DNA of 64,000 bases from Hyphomicrobiales bacterium (GTDB lineage: Bacteria; Pseudomonadota; Alphaproteobacteria; Rhizobiales; Rhizobiaceae), in contig UBWZ01000014.1 of NCBI GenBank assembly GCA_900469345.1, forward strand, positions 186,001 to 250,000, written 5' to 3'. Positions within the stretch are counted from its first letter, which is position 1, and every line of letters starts with the position of its first letter. The translations under genes were made by a program, and so were the position numbers. A model generated the notes under the pieces. It searched no databases and was not told the origin of the DNA. It saw only the letters and a list, made by a program, of their open reading frames with translations. Of this stretch, positions 27,623 to 36,820 are shown one piece after another.

Positions 27623-28171
27623 TCACGCAGCCGCGCGATCGATGCGGGGAAAATCGATTTCGGTATCGAGGGCCTCATTCACATAATTCGTGAAGGTATT
27701 GAGGGCGACATGGGCGATGATCTCGACGATTTCCGCGTCGCTGTAGCCGGCATCGCGAACCTTGGCGATTTCCTCTGGCGCGACGGACCCGCGAGCCATT
27801 GTCAGTGCCCGGGTAAATTCGACGGCAGCAGCCGCCTTGGGATCATTCGACGTGCCGTTGCGGTTGGCAGCGATCTCGCTCTCGTCGAGCTTGGCGAACT
27901 TCGTTCCCGTGAAGGTGTGCGCCGAGAGGCAGTAGTCACAGCCGTTGGCTTCCGCCATGGCGAGCGCAATGCGTTCGCGGGTGGCCGGCGGCAGCTTGCC
28001 TTTGCCGAGTGCGCCCTGGAGCGAGGTCAGGCCCGTCAATGCGGCAGGGCTGTTGGACACCAGCCGGAAGATGTTCGGAACGGAGCCGATCTGTTTCTGG
28101 ATGGTCTCGAGGATCGGACGGGACGCTTCCGGAGCTTCTTCGATGGTGGCCGGGGTAGGAATGCGTGACAT
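27623..28171 (-). CDS. AhpD-like alkylhydroperoxidase (CMD family)
   Basis: 182 residues from the ATG at 28171 with AAAAAGGAG upstream, an excellent ribosome site. The catalytic pattern Cys78-x2-Cys81-x3-His85 (EANGCDYCLSAHTFTG) is intact. The second half (ALTMARGSVAPEEIAKVRDA, then GYSDAEIVEIIAHVALNTFT) is typical of the peroxidase-related branch of the family. It is the third gene of the operon. Confidence 0.92.
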   Translation of the reverse strand: MSRIPTPATIEEAPEASRPILETIQKQIGSVPNIFRLVSNSPAALTGLTSLQGALGKGKLPPATRERIALAMAEANGCDYCLSAHTFTGTKFAKLDESEIAANRNGTSNDPKAAAAVEFTRALTMARGSVAPEEIAKVRDAGYSDAEIVEIIAHVALNTFTNYVNEALDTEIDFPRIDRAAA

Positions 28172-28296
28172 TGTAATCTCCTTTTTCGGTTGAGAGAGAC
28201 GTTGCTCTCTTGAGTTTGAATATGATCCGGTGGCGCAACTTGCTGAAGATCGAAAGGAAACAAGGGACTGTTGCGCTGGACGCAGCAATCGAACCC

Positions 28297-30354
28297 TTAG
28301 ATAGCGAGCTGCAGGCTGCCTTCCTGTTCGGCTGGAACGGCGCAGCAGAGCAGCACTTCGTCAGCGTCGATCTTCGCGGTGGGCTGCTTGACATAAGCGA
28401 CGGCACCCTTGACGAGCTTGGTCCGGCAGGTCCCGCAACTGCCTTCGCGGCAACTGAATTCGGGCTCGAGGCCACGTGCTTCGGCGAGTTCCAGGAGCGT
28501 GCCGGAACCAGGTGTCCACCGTGCTTCTTTGAGGGAATTCGTGAACACGACGGGCACGGTTTTTTCGGACGGCTGCGTGGTGAAAGACACGGGCGCTGGT
28601 GTGGATTGCCCCGTGCGGATCAGCGACGACGGACCGAAGGCTTCAGCCTGGATGCGATCATCAGCAATGTTGAGGGCCCGCAGCCCGTCATAGAGGCCTT
28701 GCGTGAACTGGGCAGGTCCGCAGAGATAGAAATCATAGTCGTTGAAGGGGAGGAACCGCGTCAGCATCGCCATATCGATCCGCCCGGCCGCGTCGCAATC
28801 CCTGCCCTCTTCAGCGTCCGTGGTGTCGCTGAGAACCCTGACCAAGCGCACGGCGCCCTTTGTCGCACCAATAAGGTCGGCGATCTCCTTGTCGAACGGT
28901 CGATCGGCCTTGGAACGAACCGCGTAGAACAATGTGACCGGGCGGACACGCTGCTTGCGCAGCCCTTCGTAGACGACATGACGGAGCATCGCGAGCAGCG
29001 GCGTGATGCCGACGCCGCCCGCGAGAAGAACCGCCGGACGGGTCGACCGGGCGTCGATGCTGAAGTCTCCGGCCGGCGCGCGCACCTCGATCACATCGCC
29101 GACGGCAGCATTATCATGCAAGAACCGAGAAACCCGGCCGTCTCGCTTGACGCTGATGCGGTAAATCCCGTCGGACGGCGCAACCGAGAGCGTATAGGTG
29201 CGGGTGATCGCGTTTTCTGCGCCGGGCAGCTTTATGCGTATGGGGAGATGCTGACCGGCCACGTGAGGGAGTAGTCCTGCGCCATCGCCGGGCTGCAGAT
29301 GGAAAGACTTGATCGTCGCGCTTTCATCGACAATCGCGGTGACGGTCATTGGCCGCCACGCGCCGGCAAGCTCTGTCGCACGGAGACGGTCGGCCGCTTG
29401 GCTCCAACTGCCTGTCATCAGGGAGCTTGGCGACCAGCCGTCGTTCTGGAAAGCCCATCTCAAAGCCAGAGCATTGCGGCGACGAACGATCTGTGTCGGC
29501 TTGAAGGTCCAGAACCGCTCCGCGCCCTGAAAGGCGGCGATCTCCGGCGAGTCGAAAATGAGGTCGGCTTTGCCCGTCATTTGCAGCGTGTCGCCTGTTG
29601 CGAAATCCACGAACAGAAGTCCTGCCTTTCCGTTCAGCAGGATGTTGCCAAGCGTCGCGAAGAAGAGATTCCCATCAAAGTCGGGGATCATCAGGACGCC
29701 GTCGTCGCCGACGCGAACAAATCCGGCATTGCCGCCACGGTGGGAGACATCCACCTGGCGCCGATCTTCGCGATCGACGTAAGACGCAACGAAGAAGGCG
29801 TCGGCTTCCCGGATGATCGCGCTTGCCTGGTCATCGAGCACAGGCAGTTCCTCCGCTTCACCCCGGAACGGTGTTCCCGGCTGTCGCTCAAACGCGAAGT
29901 CGCGCAGCTGAATGTAACGGGGGCAGTTTCCAAAACTCTGGTCGACATCAACGCGGAACCCGCCGTCAATTGTCGAGACCAAACCATTCATGCGGTTACG
30001 GCGACGCGTGTGCATCTCGATACCGAGAAGACCGATCGGCATGCCATCCGCCAGTCCTTCACTTGCCGGATCGCTCGGATCGCGGGCTGCGGCGATGTCC
30101 AGCACAATGGGAGAGGGTGACGACATGAACCCTGGCTGGCCTTCGACAAACGTCGCCCAGGCGTCGCCCGCCGGATCGACGCTTCCCAGGACAATGAATG
30201 GGAGCTGAGCGTAAAAATCCCGGTGCTGGTCCGGCATGTAATCGCGAATGACACGCTGGCCGACTGAGGCCATGCGCTCCTTTACGCCAAGCTTTTCCTG
30301 GATAAAGGTCTCGCCTTCGTGCCACGTCGGCAGTTTTGTGAGGGTCACGGACAT
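28297..30354 (-). CDS. Three-part redox fusion: PNPOx-like flavin domain, ferredoxin reductase, 2Fe-2S ferredoxin
   Basis: 685 residues. About 1-300 resemble a pyridoxamine-phosphate-oxidase-like FMN barrel (FIVLGSVDPAGDAWATFVEG, IPDFDGNLFFATLGNI). About 330-570 are a ferredoxin-NADP reductase module with the FAD motif TRTYTLSVAPSD, the NAD motif LLAGGVGITPLLAML, and YLCGPAQFTQG. About 595-685 are a plant-type ferredoxin with Cys635, 640, 643 and 670. It likely moves electrons from NAD(P)H to a substrate in the flavin domain. It is the second gene of the operon, after a glutathione transferase. Confidence 0.92.
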   Translation of the reverse strand: MSVTLTKLPTWHEGETFIQEKLGVKERMASVGQRVIRDYMPDQHRDFYAQLPFIVLGSVDPAGDAWATFVEGQPGFMSSPSPIVLDIAAARDPSDPASEGLADGMPIGLLGIEMHTRRRNRMNGLVSTIDGGFRVDVDQSFGNCPRYIQLRDFAFERQPGTPFRGEAEELPVLDDQASAIIREADAFFVASYVDREDRRQVDVSHRGGNAGFVRVGDDGVLMIPDFDGNLFFATLGNILLNGKAGLLFVDFATGDTLQMTGKADLIFDSPEIAAFQGAERFWTFKPTQIVRRRNALALRWAFQNDGWSPSSLMTGSWSQAADRLRATELAGAWRPMTVTAIVDESATIKSFHLQPGDGAGLLPHVAGQHLPIRIKLPGAENAITRTYTLSVAPSDGIYRISVKRDGRVSRFLHDNAAVGDVIEVRAPAGDFSIDARSTRPAVLLAGGVGITPLLAMLRHVVYEGLRKQRVRPVTLFYAVRSKADRPFDKEIADLIGATKGAVRLVRVLSDTTDAEEGRDCDAAGRIDMAMLTRFLPFNDYDFYLCGPAQFTQGLYDGLRALNIADDRIQAEAFGPSSLIRTGQSTPAPVSFTTQPSEKTVPVVFTNSLKEARWTPGSGTLLELAEARGLEPEFSCREGSCGTCRTKLVKGAVAYVKQPTAKIDADEVLLCCAVPAEQEGSLQLAI

Positions 30355-30413
30355 CTGCGTTCTCCCGGGAAAGAGGCGAAGGGCGCGCGACGTATCGCAC
30401 GCCCTATCTGAGC

Positions 30414-31025
30414 TCAGGCGGCAAGGCCGACCGGCGTCTTGACGAAGTCAACGAACCCCGGGAGTTGTTCGACGCGAGCCAGCAAAGCATTGACGGAGGG
30501 ATAGGCGCTAAGGTCGACATTGCCTTCCGGCGCGCGCGCGACGTAGCTGTAGATCGCGACATCGGCGATCGTCGGGCGGTTGCTTACCAGCCATTCCCGC
30601 CCTTGCAGCTGGCTCTCGATCCGGCCGAGAATGGTATGCGCGCGGCCGATCACCTCTTCCGGATTGAACTTGGCGCCGAAGACCGTCACCAGGCGGGCAG
30701 CAGCCGGGCCGTAGGCGATCTCACCGGCTGCGACCGAAAGCCAGCGCTGGACCTCAGCCGCCCCTTTTGCATCCTCCGGAAGCCATTCGGTCTGACCGGC
30801 CTTCTTGGCGAGGTAAACCAGGATTGCATTGGAGTCAGCGATGAAGACATCGCCATCCGCCAGCACCGGGACTTGCCCGAAGGGGTTCATTTTCAGGAAA
30901 TCTGGCTGCTTGTGGGCTCCAGCTTTCAGATCGACTTCGACCAACTCGTGAGGGAGCCCGATCAGCGAGAGAAAGAGCCGGGCACGGTGCGCGTGGCCTG
31001 ACAGCGGATGGTGATAAAGTTTCAT
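30414..31025 (-). CDS. Glutathione S-transferase
   Basis: 203 residues from the ATG at 31025 with AGGAGCG upstream; the longer frame adds 28 non-homologous residues. The thioredoxin-like N-domain is [19 protein letters not shown], then [20 protein letters not shown] with the cis-Pro and the glutathione-binding Glu/Asp-Ser pair shown as DSN. The C-domain carries the [15 protein letters not shown] capping helix ([16 protein letters not shown]). It heads the five-gene operon and may conjugate the electrophile that the downstream redox enzymes handle. Confidence 0.92.
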   Translation of the reverse strand: MKLYHHPLSGHAHRARLFLSLIGLPHELVEVDLKAGAHKQPDFLKMNPFGQVPVLADGDVFIADSNAILVYLAKKAGQTEWLPEDAKGAAEVQRWLSVAAGEIAYGPAAARLVTVFGAKFNPEEVIGRAHTILGRIESQLQGREWLVSNRPTIADVAIYSYVARAPEGNVDLSAYPSVNALLARVEQLPGFVDFVKTPVGLAA

Positions 31026-31246
31026 GTGATCGCTCCTGATTGAAGGTCGGGTCTGTTCCCGATCCCTGCGCAAAGGATGCAACGGGCGATCAGCGAGCTG
31101 AATACTCATCTTTGACAGTGCACCGTTACGCTGGACGCAACAGTGCTTAGGACCGCTTCGCGTGGTGAGTTCACTTCACAAAGCAAAGCATAGACGGATG
31201 GGCCTTCTAAGGCATTAGGGTTACGGGAGCCCTTGCGAGAAATTCA

Positions 31247-32170
31247 TCAGTCCTGAGGCGGGCTCTCAATGTGGCTGCCGTGCCGAACGTCGTTGATGAG
31301 ATCGACGAACCGCCGCAGTTTGGCGGGAATATTTCGTCTTCCGGGATAATAAAGGCAGAGCCCCGGATAGGGCGGCGTCCAGTCGGCAAGAACCTGCTCC
31401 AGCCTTCCAGCGGCGACATCGTCTGATACCTGCCATTCATTCAGATAGGCAAGTCCGGCTCCGTCCCGGGCCGCCCGGAGCATCAGGTCGCTGTCGTCGA
31501 GCGTGAGCTTGCCGGGAACGTCGAGCGTGAAGCTCTCTCCTCGCTTTTCGAACTCCCAGCGATAGAGCATGCCGCTCGCCATTCTGGCCCGGATGCACTC
31601 GTGGTTCTGAAGATCTGCCGGGACCTGCGGCTTTCCATGCTGGCGGAAATATTCGACCGAACCGACGATGGCGGGACGGACGCCGTCGCTGATCGGAACG
31701 ACGACCATGTCGGGGGGAACGGCTTCCCGAATCCTTATCCCCGCGTCAAAGCCCTTGGCATTGACGTCGACCAGCGCGCCCTCCGTGACAATCTCCACCG
31801 CCATCTGCGGATTCCTTCGCATGTATTCCAGGATCAGCGGCGTCAGGATCATCCGCGTCGCACCCACTGACGTGTTGATGCGCAGGATACCCGTGGCTTC
31901 GGCACGATGCTCGTCGACATGCTCGACGGCGTTGCGAATGGCCTCCAGGGCCGGGCCGACGCTCGCCACGAATTGTTCGCCCGCGGCGGAAAGGACGACG
32001 CTCCGTGTGGAGCGATTGAACAATCTGACCCCCATACGCGCCTCCAGCGTAGCGATCTGCTGGCTGAGCGACGACGACGAGATCCCAAGCTCGCGGGCTG
32101 CGGCCCGAAACCCGCCTTGGGAAGACACAGCGAGAACTGCTTCGAGTTCGGCGAGCGAGCCACGCATCAT
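31247..32170 (-). CDS. LysR-family transcriptional regulator
   Basis: 307 residues; tandem ATGs at 32170 and 32167. The helix-turn-helix is LAELEAVLAVSSQGGFRAAA, then SSSSLSQQIATLE, then LFNRSTRSVVLSAAG. It diverges from the aldehyde dehydrogenase (32266) across a 95-base gap rich in TTATCAGG repeats. It also lies upstream of the GST operon on the same strand (about 220 bases), so it may control both. Confidence 0.9.
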   Translation of the reverse strand: MMRGSLAELEAVLAVSSQGGFRAAARELGISSSSLSQQIATLEARMGVRLFNRSTRSVVLSAAGEQFVASVGPALEAIRNAVEHVDEHRAEATGILRINTSVGATRMILTPLILEYMRRNPQMAVEIVTEGALVDVNAKGFDAGIRIREAVPPDMVVVPISDGVRPAIVGSVEYFRQHGKPQVPADLQNHECIRARMASGMLYRWEFEKRGESFTLDVPGKLTLDDSDLMLRAARDGAGLAYLNEWQVSDDVAAGRLEQVLADWTPPYPGLCLYYPGRRNIPAKLRRFVDLINDVRHGSHIESPPQD

Positions 32171-32181
32171 TGTCCGTAATC

Positions 32182-32247
32182 CCTTATCAGGCTGAGCGAT
32201 TTTGGCCAGCTTATCAGGACAGTCCTAAAATGCCAGATAAGCCTGAC
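32182..32247. promoter_or_regulatory. Repeat-rich divergent regulatory region of the LysR and aldehyde dehydrogenase genes
   Basis: CTTATCAGG occurs twice (about 32183-32191 and 32210-32218). TCAGGCT near 32187 is matched by AGCCTGA near 32239. AGGAC-A-GTCCT at 32216-32226 is a perfect 11-base palindrome. Several half-sites in one short divergent gap are what LysR proteins normally bind. Confidence 0.55.
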
Positions 32248-32265
32248 AGTCGAAAGGAGTTAAAC

Positions 32266-33681
32266 ATGCGCAACATCGACAAGATCTATATCGACGGTCA
32301 GTTCGTCACGCCAAAAGGCACCGAGATGGCCGATCTCCACAATCCATCCACGGAAGAGAAGATCGGCACGGTCCAGCTTGCCGGCGTAGAAGACGCACGG
32401 GAAGCCATCGCCGCGGCAAAACGCGCTTTCCCCCCCTTCTCACGCACGTCGAAGGCCGAACGCGTCGATATGCTGAAGCGCTTGAACGCCGCGGTTGCGG
32501 CGCGGGTTACCGATCTCACCGAAGCGATGTCGCTCGAATATGGCGCTCCGCAGACCTTCACACGCTTTGCCATCCCCCACGCTGCTTCGAGCTTTCTCAC
32601 CATGGCGTCCGTTCTGGAGGACTACGAATTCGAGCGCCAAATGGGCCGCGCCCGCGTGGTCATGCAGCCGTCTGGCGTCGCCGCGGCCATCACACCATGG
32701 AACAGCAATATCGGTTTCATCACGTCGAAGCTCGCAACCGCCATCGCCGCCGGTTCGACCATCGTCATCAAGCCAAGCGAGATGAGCGCAATCCAGACAC
32801 AGATCCTGACCGAATGCCTGCATGTAGCGGGTCTCCCGAAGGGTGCCTTTAACATTGTCAACGGGTTCGGCAATGTCGTCGGCGCGGAACTCAGCCGGCA
32901 TCCTGATGTCGCGAAAGTGACCTTCACGGGCTCAACTGCGGTCGGCCGCGAAATCCTGCGCAACGCGGCCGATACCTTCAAGCGCGTAACCCTGGAACTT
33001 GGCGGCAAGGGTCCGAACATCATTCTCGAAGACGCGGATCTTGACATCGTCATTCCTGCCGTGTTGCGGATGGGCTTCATCAACAGCGGGCAGGCCTGCA
33101 TTGCCGGCACCCGTATTCTGGTTCCGAACCATCGGCTCGACGACGTCCTGGTCCGGCTGAAACAGGAGATCGAGACGTTCAAGGTCGGCGCTCCGAGCGA
33201 TCCGGACGCGATGATCGGGCCGATGGTCAGCCGCAAGCAGTACGATCGCGTCCAGTCCTACATCGAACTGGGAACGCAGGAAGGCGCCCGCCTCCTGACG
33301 GGCGGTATGGGGCGGCCCGCCGGTCTGGATCGTGGCTGGTTTACGAAGCCGACGATCTTTTTCAGCGTGGACAACCAGATGCGGATCGCGCGCGAAGAGA
33401 TTTTCGGTCCGGTCCTCTCGGTCATCGCCTACCGCGACGAAGATGAAGCCGTGTCCATCGCAAACGACACGCCGTACGGCCTTCAGGCCTATCTGCATGG
33501 CACCGACTCCGCACGCATGCAGGCGCTTGCGGATCGACTGGACAGCGGGCGGGTGGTCATCAACGGCGCGCCGCATGAGCCACTCGCTCCCTTTGGCGGG
33601 TTCAAGCAGTCGGGGATCGGTCGTGAATACGGCGTGTTCGGCCTCGAGGCGTTTCTAGAGCCGAAAGCCGTCATCGGTTGA
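32266..33681 (+). CDS. Aldehyde dehydrogenase (NAD(P)-dependent)
   Basis: 471 residues from the ATG at 32266 with AAAGGAG upstream. Catalytic residues are visible: Asn146 (AAITPWNSN), Glu244 (VTLELGGKGPN) and Cys278 (NSGQACIAGTR). Cofactor elements KPSEMS and FTGSTAVGREI are intact. It ends slightly short of the usual 480-500 residues. It oxidises aldehydes to acids. Its divergent LysR partner is at 31247. Confidence 0.93.
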   Translation: MRNIDKIYIDGQFVTPKGTEMADLHNPSTEEKIGTVQLAGVEDAREAIAAAKRAFPPFSRTSKAERVDMLKRLNAAVAARVTDLTEAMSLEYGAPQTFTRFAIPHAASSFLTMASVLEDYEFERQMGRARVVMQPSGVAAAITPWNSNIGFITSKLATAIAAGSTIVIKPSEMSAIQTQILTECLHVAGLPKGAFNIVNGFGNVVGAELSRHPDVAKVTFTGSTAVGREILRNAADTFKRVTLELGGKGPNIILEDADLDIVIPAVLRMGFINSGQACIAGTRILVPNHRLDDVLVRLKQEIETFKVGAPSDPDAMIGPMVSRKQYDRVQSYIELGTQEGARLLTGGMGRPAGLDRGWFTKPTIFFSVDNQMRIAREEIFGPVLSVIAYRDEDEAVSIANDTPYGLQAYLHGTDSARMQALADRLDSGRVVINGAPHEPLAPFGGFKQSGIGREYGVFGLEAFLEPKAVIG

Positions 33682-33718
33682 TGTTTCGATACTTGGAGCG
33701 ACGACCGAACCGCTCGGG

Positions 33719-34714
33719 TCAGGCGTTCTGCAGTCGGACCAGGACCTTTCCGACGGCCTTGCCGCTCTCCTGAAACTCGTGCGCATCGACCACTGCATCA
33801 AGGGCATATGTTTTCGCGATCCGCGGAACGTACGCCCCCGACGCGGCGCAGGCCGAAATCTCCTGGGTTGCCTGACGCATCGCCGCTTCCGGCATGGTGT
33901 AGACATAGACGAAACGGAAAGAGAAGCCTCCAAGCAGCGCCGGGAAGAACGGGATTATGAGCTTAGCCTCAGGTGTTTCAGTCGAATAGACCGAGACGAC
34001 GCCGTCGCGTGCCAGACAGGCGACCGCCACATTGATATTGGCGGCAATGTCGACGTCCACGATACGATCTACGCCATGGCCGCCCGTCGCCGACCGTATG
34101 GCATGCGACACGTCCTCCTCGTGCCGGTTGAGCACAAGATCGGCCCCAGCCGCTCGCGCCACCTCTGCCTGCTCGTCGCGGCTCACCGTCGCCGCCACCC
34201 ATGCCCCCGCCCATTTCGCAAGCAGGATCGCCGCGTTGCCGACCGCGCCGGCGCCACCCTGCACCAGAACCCGCTTGCCGCGCAGGTCCCCGTCGGCGAA
34301 CAAGCAGCGATGCGCGGTCATCGCAGGGACGCCGAGCGACGCTCCGATCTCAAAGGACACGTTGTCGGCCAGCCTGACGGCCTGCGCGGACGGCACGACG
34401 ACAAATTCCGCAGCAGTCCCAAACGCGCGGCCCCATTGCGCCATGTAGATCCACACCCTCTCGCCGATGCGCGTATCAGGCACGCCGGGGCCGACCGCGT
34501 CGATCACGCCCGCGCCGTCCTGATGCGGAACGATCCGCGCGAATGGCTTGGCCTTGCCGCCGAAGCCGGTTCTCGTCTTGATGTCGGAAGGATTGATACC
34601 CGAGGCAACCACCCTCACCCGGACTTCACCGGCGCCGGGCTGTGGATCGGGCAGGTCGCTGACACCAAGCACCTCTCTCGCAGCTCCTTGTTCGTCGTAA
34701 AACGCAGCGCGCAT
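33719..34714 (-). CDS. NADPH:quinone oxidoreductase (MDR family)
   Basis: 331 residues from the ATG at 34714 with GGAGGTGTG upstream; the frame stays open a further 900 bases but that part is antisense to other genes. A GroES-like N-domain (MRAAFYDEQGAAREVL) precedes the Rossmann fold motif VQGGAGAVGNAAILLAKWAG. No zinc cysteines are seen. It is divergent from the HxlR regulator at 34820 and shares the palindrome at 34769-34787. Confidence 0.9.
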   Translation of the reverse strand: MRAAFYDEQGAAREVLGVSDLPDPQPGAGEVRVRVVASGINPSDIKTRTGFGGKAKPFARIVPHQDGAGVIDAVGPGVPDTRIGERVWIYMAQWGRAFGTAAEFVVVPSAQAVRLADNVSFEIGASLGVPAMTAHRCLFADGDLRGKRVLVQGGAGAVGNAAILLAKWAGAWVAATVSRDEQAEVARAAGADLVLNRHEEDVSHAIRSATGGHGVDRIVDVDIAANINVAVACLARDGVVSVYSTETPEAKLIIPFFPALLGGFSFRFVYVYTMPEAAMRQATQEISACAASGAYVPRIAKTYALDAVVDAHEFQESGKAVGKVLVRLQNA

Positions 34715-34762
34715 GACACACCTCCAATCAACTCCCCCAACTAGGCGCGGCACAGGCGATCT

Positions 34763-34791
34763 TGCAAGTAGGCAACAGTTCTGCCTATAGA
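34763..34791 (+). promoter_or_regulatory. HxlR promoter with palindrome filling the -35/-10 spacer
   Basis: TTGCAA (34763-34768), a 17-base spacer, and TATAGA (34786-34791) form a plausible promoter for the HxlR gene. TAGGCA-N7-TGCCTA (34769-34787) is a perfect inverted repeat that fills the spacer. A repressor bound there would block RNA polymerase directly and could also affect the divergent quinone reductase. Confidence 0.7.
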
Positions 34792-34819
34792 GATAGAAAG
34801 TACACCATTGGAGACCAAG

Positions 34820-35149
34820 ATGAGCCTTGGCCAGAAGTGTCCCGTCGAGACCACCGTCGATGTTACGGGCGGCAAGTGGAAGCCGATGATCATCTACCGG
34901 CTGCTGGACGGGCCGCGCCGGTTCGGGGAACTGCGTCGCCTGGTCGGCGATCCGAGCCAGCGATCGCTGACGATGCAGCTCCGCGAGCTTGAAGCTGACG
35001 GGATCGTCGCCCGCGAAGTCTTTGCAGAGGTTCCGCCGCGCGTGGAGTATTCGCTTACACCGTTCGGCCAGACACTCGCGCCTGTGTTGATGGCCATGCG
35101 AGACTGGGGCGTCGCGTTTCAAGAGAGGAAGAGCGAGGCGCAGCGTTAA
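34820..35149 (+). CDS. HxlR-family transcriptional regulator
   Basis: 109 residues from the ATG at 34820 with TTGGAG upstream. Conserved features are the N-terminal Cys (MSLGQKCPVETTVDV), then GGKWKPMIIYRLLDGPRRFGEL, SQRSLTMQLRELEADGIV and RVEYSLTPFGQTLAPVL. The single Cys matches the position used for aldehyde or redox sensing in HypR and QorR-type members. QorR regulators control quinone reductases, and a quinone reductase is the divergent neighbour here. Confidence 0.92.
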   Translation: MSLGQKCPVETTVDVTGGKWKPMIIYRLLDGPRRFGELRRLVGDPSQRSLTMQLRELEADGIVAREVFAEVPPRVEYSLTPFGQTLAPVLMAMRDWGVAFQERKSEAQR

Positions 35150-36036
35150 GTCGCGTCTCGTCTGGCGCTCGCAGCGAAGCGCTCTACAAAGAAATCGATC
35201 AGCACCCTGACCTTCCGCGAGACGTGCGATCCCGGCGGCCGCACGATGTAGACGCCGATCTCCGGCAAGCTGTATTCCGCCATGATCGGCACGAGCACGC
35301 CGGCCGTCACGTAGCTTTGCGCGATCACGACAGGAAGAGCCGCAATGCCCAGTCCGGCCGCCGCCCCTTCGGCGATCCCCACGGCGCTGTCTGCCTTGAA
35401 CCTTCCCTGCCCGTTGACGACGACCGTCCGGCTGCCATCCGATACCCTCCAGCTTTCGGTCCCTTGAAGGATGGCCTGGTGTTCGAGCAGGTCCGAGGGC
35501 TTCTTCGGCACGCCATGGGCACTCAGATAGTCCGGATTGGCGAACAGCCCCGCCGCAAAGGCGCCGATCTTGCGCGCCGTCAGGTTCGAGTCCTGCAGGT
35601 AACCGACCCGTATCCCGCAATCGAACCCTTCCGCCACCAGATCAACGTATCGGTCGCTGTAGTGCGCGTGAAACTGCAGGAGCGGATGGAGGCGGGCAAG
35701 CTCGGCCAGCGCCGGCGCGAAGTGTCCGGGACCGAAGGACGAGGGAACCGCCACACGCAATCGTCCCCGCAGCTCTCCGGTCGGCAGCATTTCCTCGCGC
35801 GCCACGTCCATTTCAAGGCACATGCGGGCAGCATGCTCGCGGAAGGAAACCCCGGCTTCCGTGAGGGATGCCCCTCTGGTCGTCCGTGCCAGAAGCTGCA
35901 CGCCAAGCTCGCTCTCAAGGCGCACAAGCCGCCGGCTGACGATCGACTTCGGCAGCCCGAGACGTCGTGCCGCGACCGTGATCCCGCCGCCGTCGGCAAC
36001 TTCGACGAAGGTCTGCAGGTCCTCGAAGCTGATCAT
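35146..36036 (-). CDS. LysR-family transcriptional regulator
   Basis: 296 residues. The helix-turn-helix is SFEDLQTFVEVADGGGITVA, then PKSIVSRRLVRLE, then LLARTTRGASLTEAG. Its 3' end overlaps the HxlR stop by 4 bases. It is divergent from the isochorismatase-like gene at 36174 (137 bases), which is the probable target together with the pirin gene behind it. Confidence 0.9.
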   Translation of the reverse strand: MISFEDLQTFVEVADGGGITVAARRLGLPKSIVSRRLVRLESELGVQLLARTTRGASLTEAGVSFREHAARMCLEMDVAREEMLPTGELRGRLRVAVPSSFGPGHFAPALAELARLHPLLQFHAHYSDRYVDLVAEGFDCGIRVGYLQDSNLTARKIGAFAAGLFANPDYLSAHGVPKKPSDLLEHQAILQGTESWRVSDGSRTVVVNGQGRFKADSAVGIAEGAAAGLGIAALPVVIAQSYVTAGVLVPIMAEYSLPEIGVYIVRPPGSHVSRKVRVLIDFFVERFAASARRDAT

Positions 36037-36173
36037 TTTTGCGTTCCATTTTTCGTTCGACAGAGTGGCAAACCATAGAGCTACCGTGCCGCCGATCGCA
36101 ACGCTAGATTCAAGTCATCGAGCGGATCGAAACTGAATTTCATCCACCGCCGACAAGAAAAAGGAACACGACA

Positions 36174-36749
36174 ATGCATAATAACGTCTTCACCCCCGAA
36201 AATTCCGCCATGCTGCTGATCGACCATCAGATCGGCACTATGGCCTGGACCCACTCGCACGATATCAACCTGGTCAAGCAGAACGCGCTGAAACTCGCCC
36301 GCATCGCCAAGGCCGCCAACATCCCGACCATCCTGACATCCAGCATGGAAGACCAGATCCAGGGACCGCTGCTTCCGGAACTCAAGGAAATCCTGCCCGA
36401 AGCCTTCGACGCCCGCATCAAGCGCCCCGGCATCGTCAACGCCATGCACCACGACGGCTTCAATCAAGCCGTCAAGGCGACCGGCCGCACGAAGCTCTTC
36501 GTCGCCGGCGTCACGACAGAAATCTGCGTCACCTTCCCGGTCCTGCAGATGCTCGACGAAGGCTACGAGGTGCAAGTCTCGGCGGACGCTTCCGCCTCCT
36601 ACACCAAGTACGGCGACGACCTGGCTCTCCGCCGCATGGAGAAGGCCGGAGCGATCATCACCACGGTCGACCAGATCATCTCCGAACTCGCCATCGACTG
36701 GACGAGCCCGCTTGGCCAGAAGCTGGTCGGTATCCTGAACTATCACTGA
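36174..36749 (+). CDS. Isochorismatase-like cysteine hydrolase
   Basis: 191 residues. The catalytic triad of the family is visible: Asp17 (AMLLIDHQIG), Lys83 (RIKRPGIVNA) and Cys118 (VTTEICVT), with the cis-peptide region AGVTT just before the Cys. Such enzymes hydrolyse amides, ureido groups or vinyl ethers in the cytosol. It precedes a pirin-like gene by about 70 bases, a common neighbour pair in LysR-controlled cassettes. Confidence 0.92.
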   Translation: MHNNVFTPENSAMLLIDHQIGTMAWTHSHDINLVKQNALKLARIAKAANIPTILTSSMEDQIQGPLLPELKEILPEAFDARIKRPGIVNAMHHDGFNQAVKATGRTKLFVAGVTTEICVTFPVLQMLDEGYEVQVSADASASYTKYGDDLALRRMEKAGAIITTVDQIISELAIDWTSPLGQKLVGILNYH

Positions 36750-36820
36750 TGTCGGAACGATATTGTGTTCACCGGCGCGGGCGACAATCGCCCGCGCTCG
36801 AGATGGAAGGAAAAACTCCA

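Noticed and set aside
28210..30120. Long plus-strand frames opposite the fusion reductase
   Set aside because: They are shadows of the minus-strand gene, which has clear FAD, NAD and 2Fe-2S motifs.
33719..35620. Very long minus-strand open frame upstream of the quinone reductase
   Set aside because: Only the part from the ATG at 34714 has a ribosome site and MDR homology; the rest is antisense to the HxlR and LysR genes.
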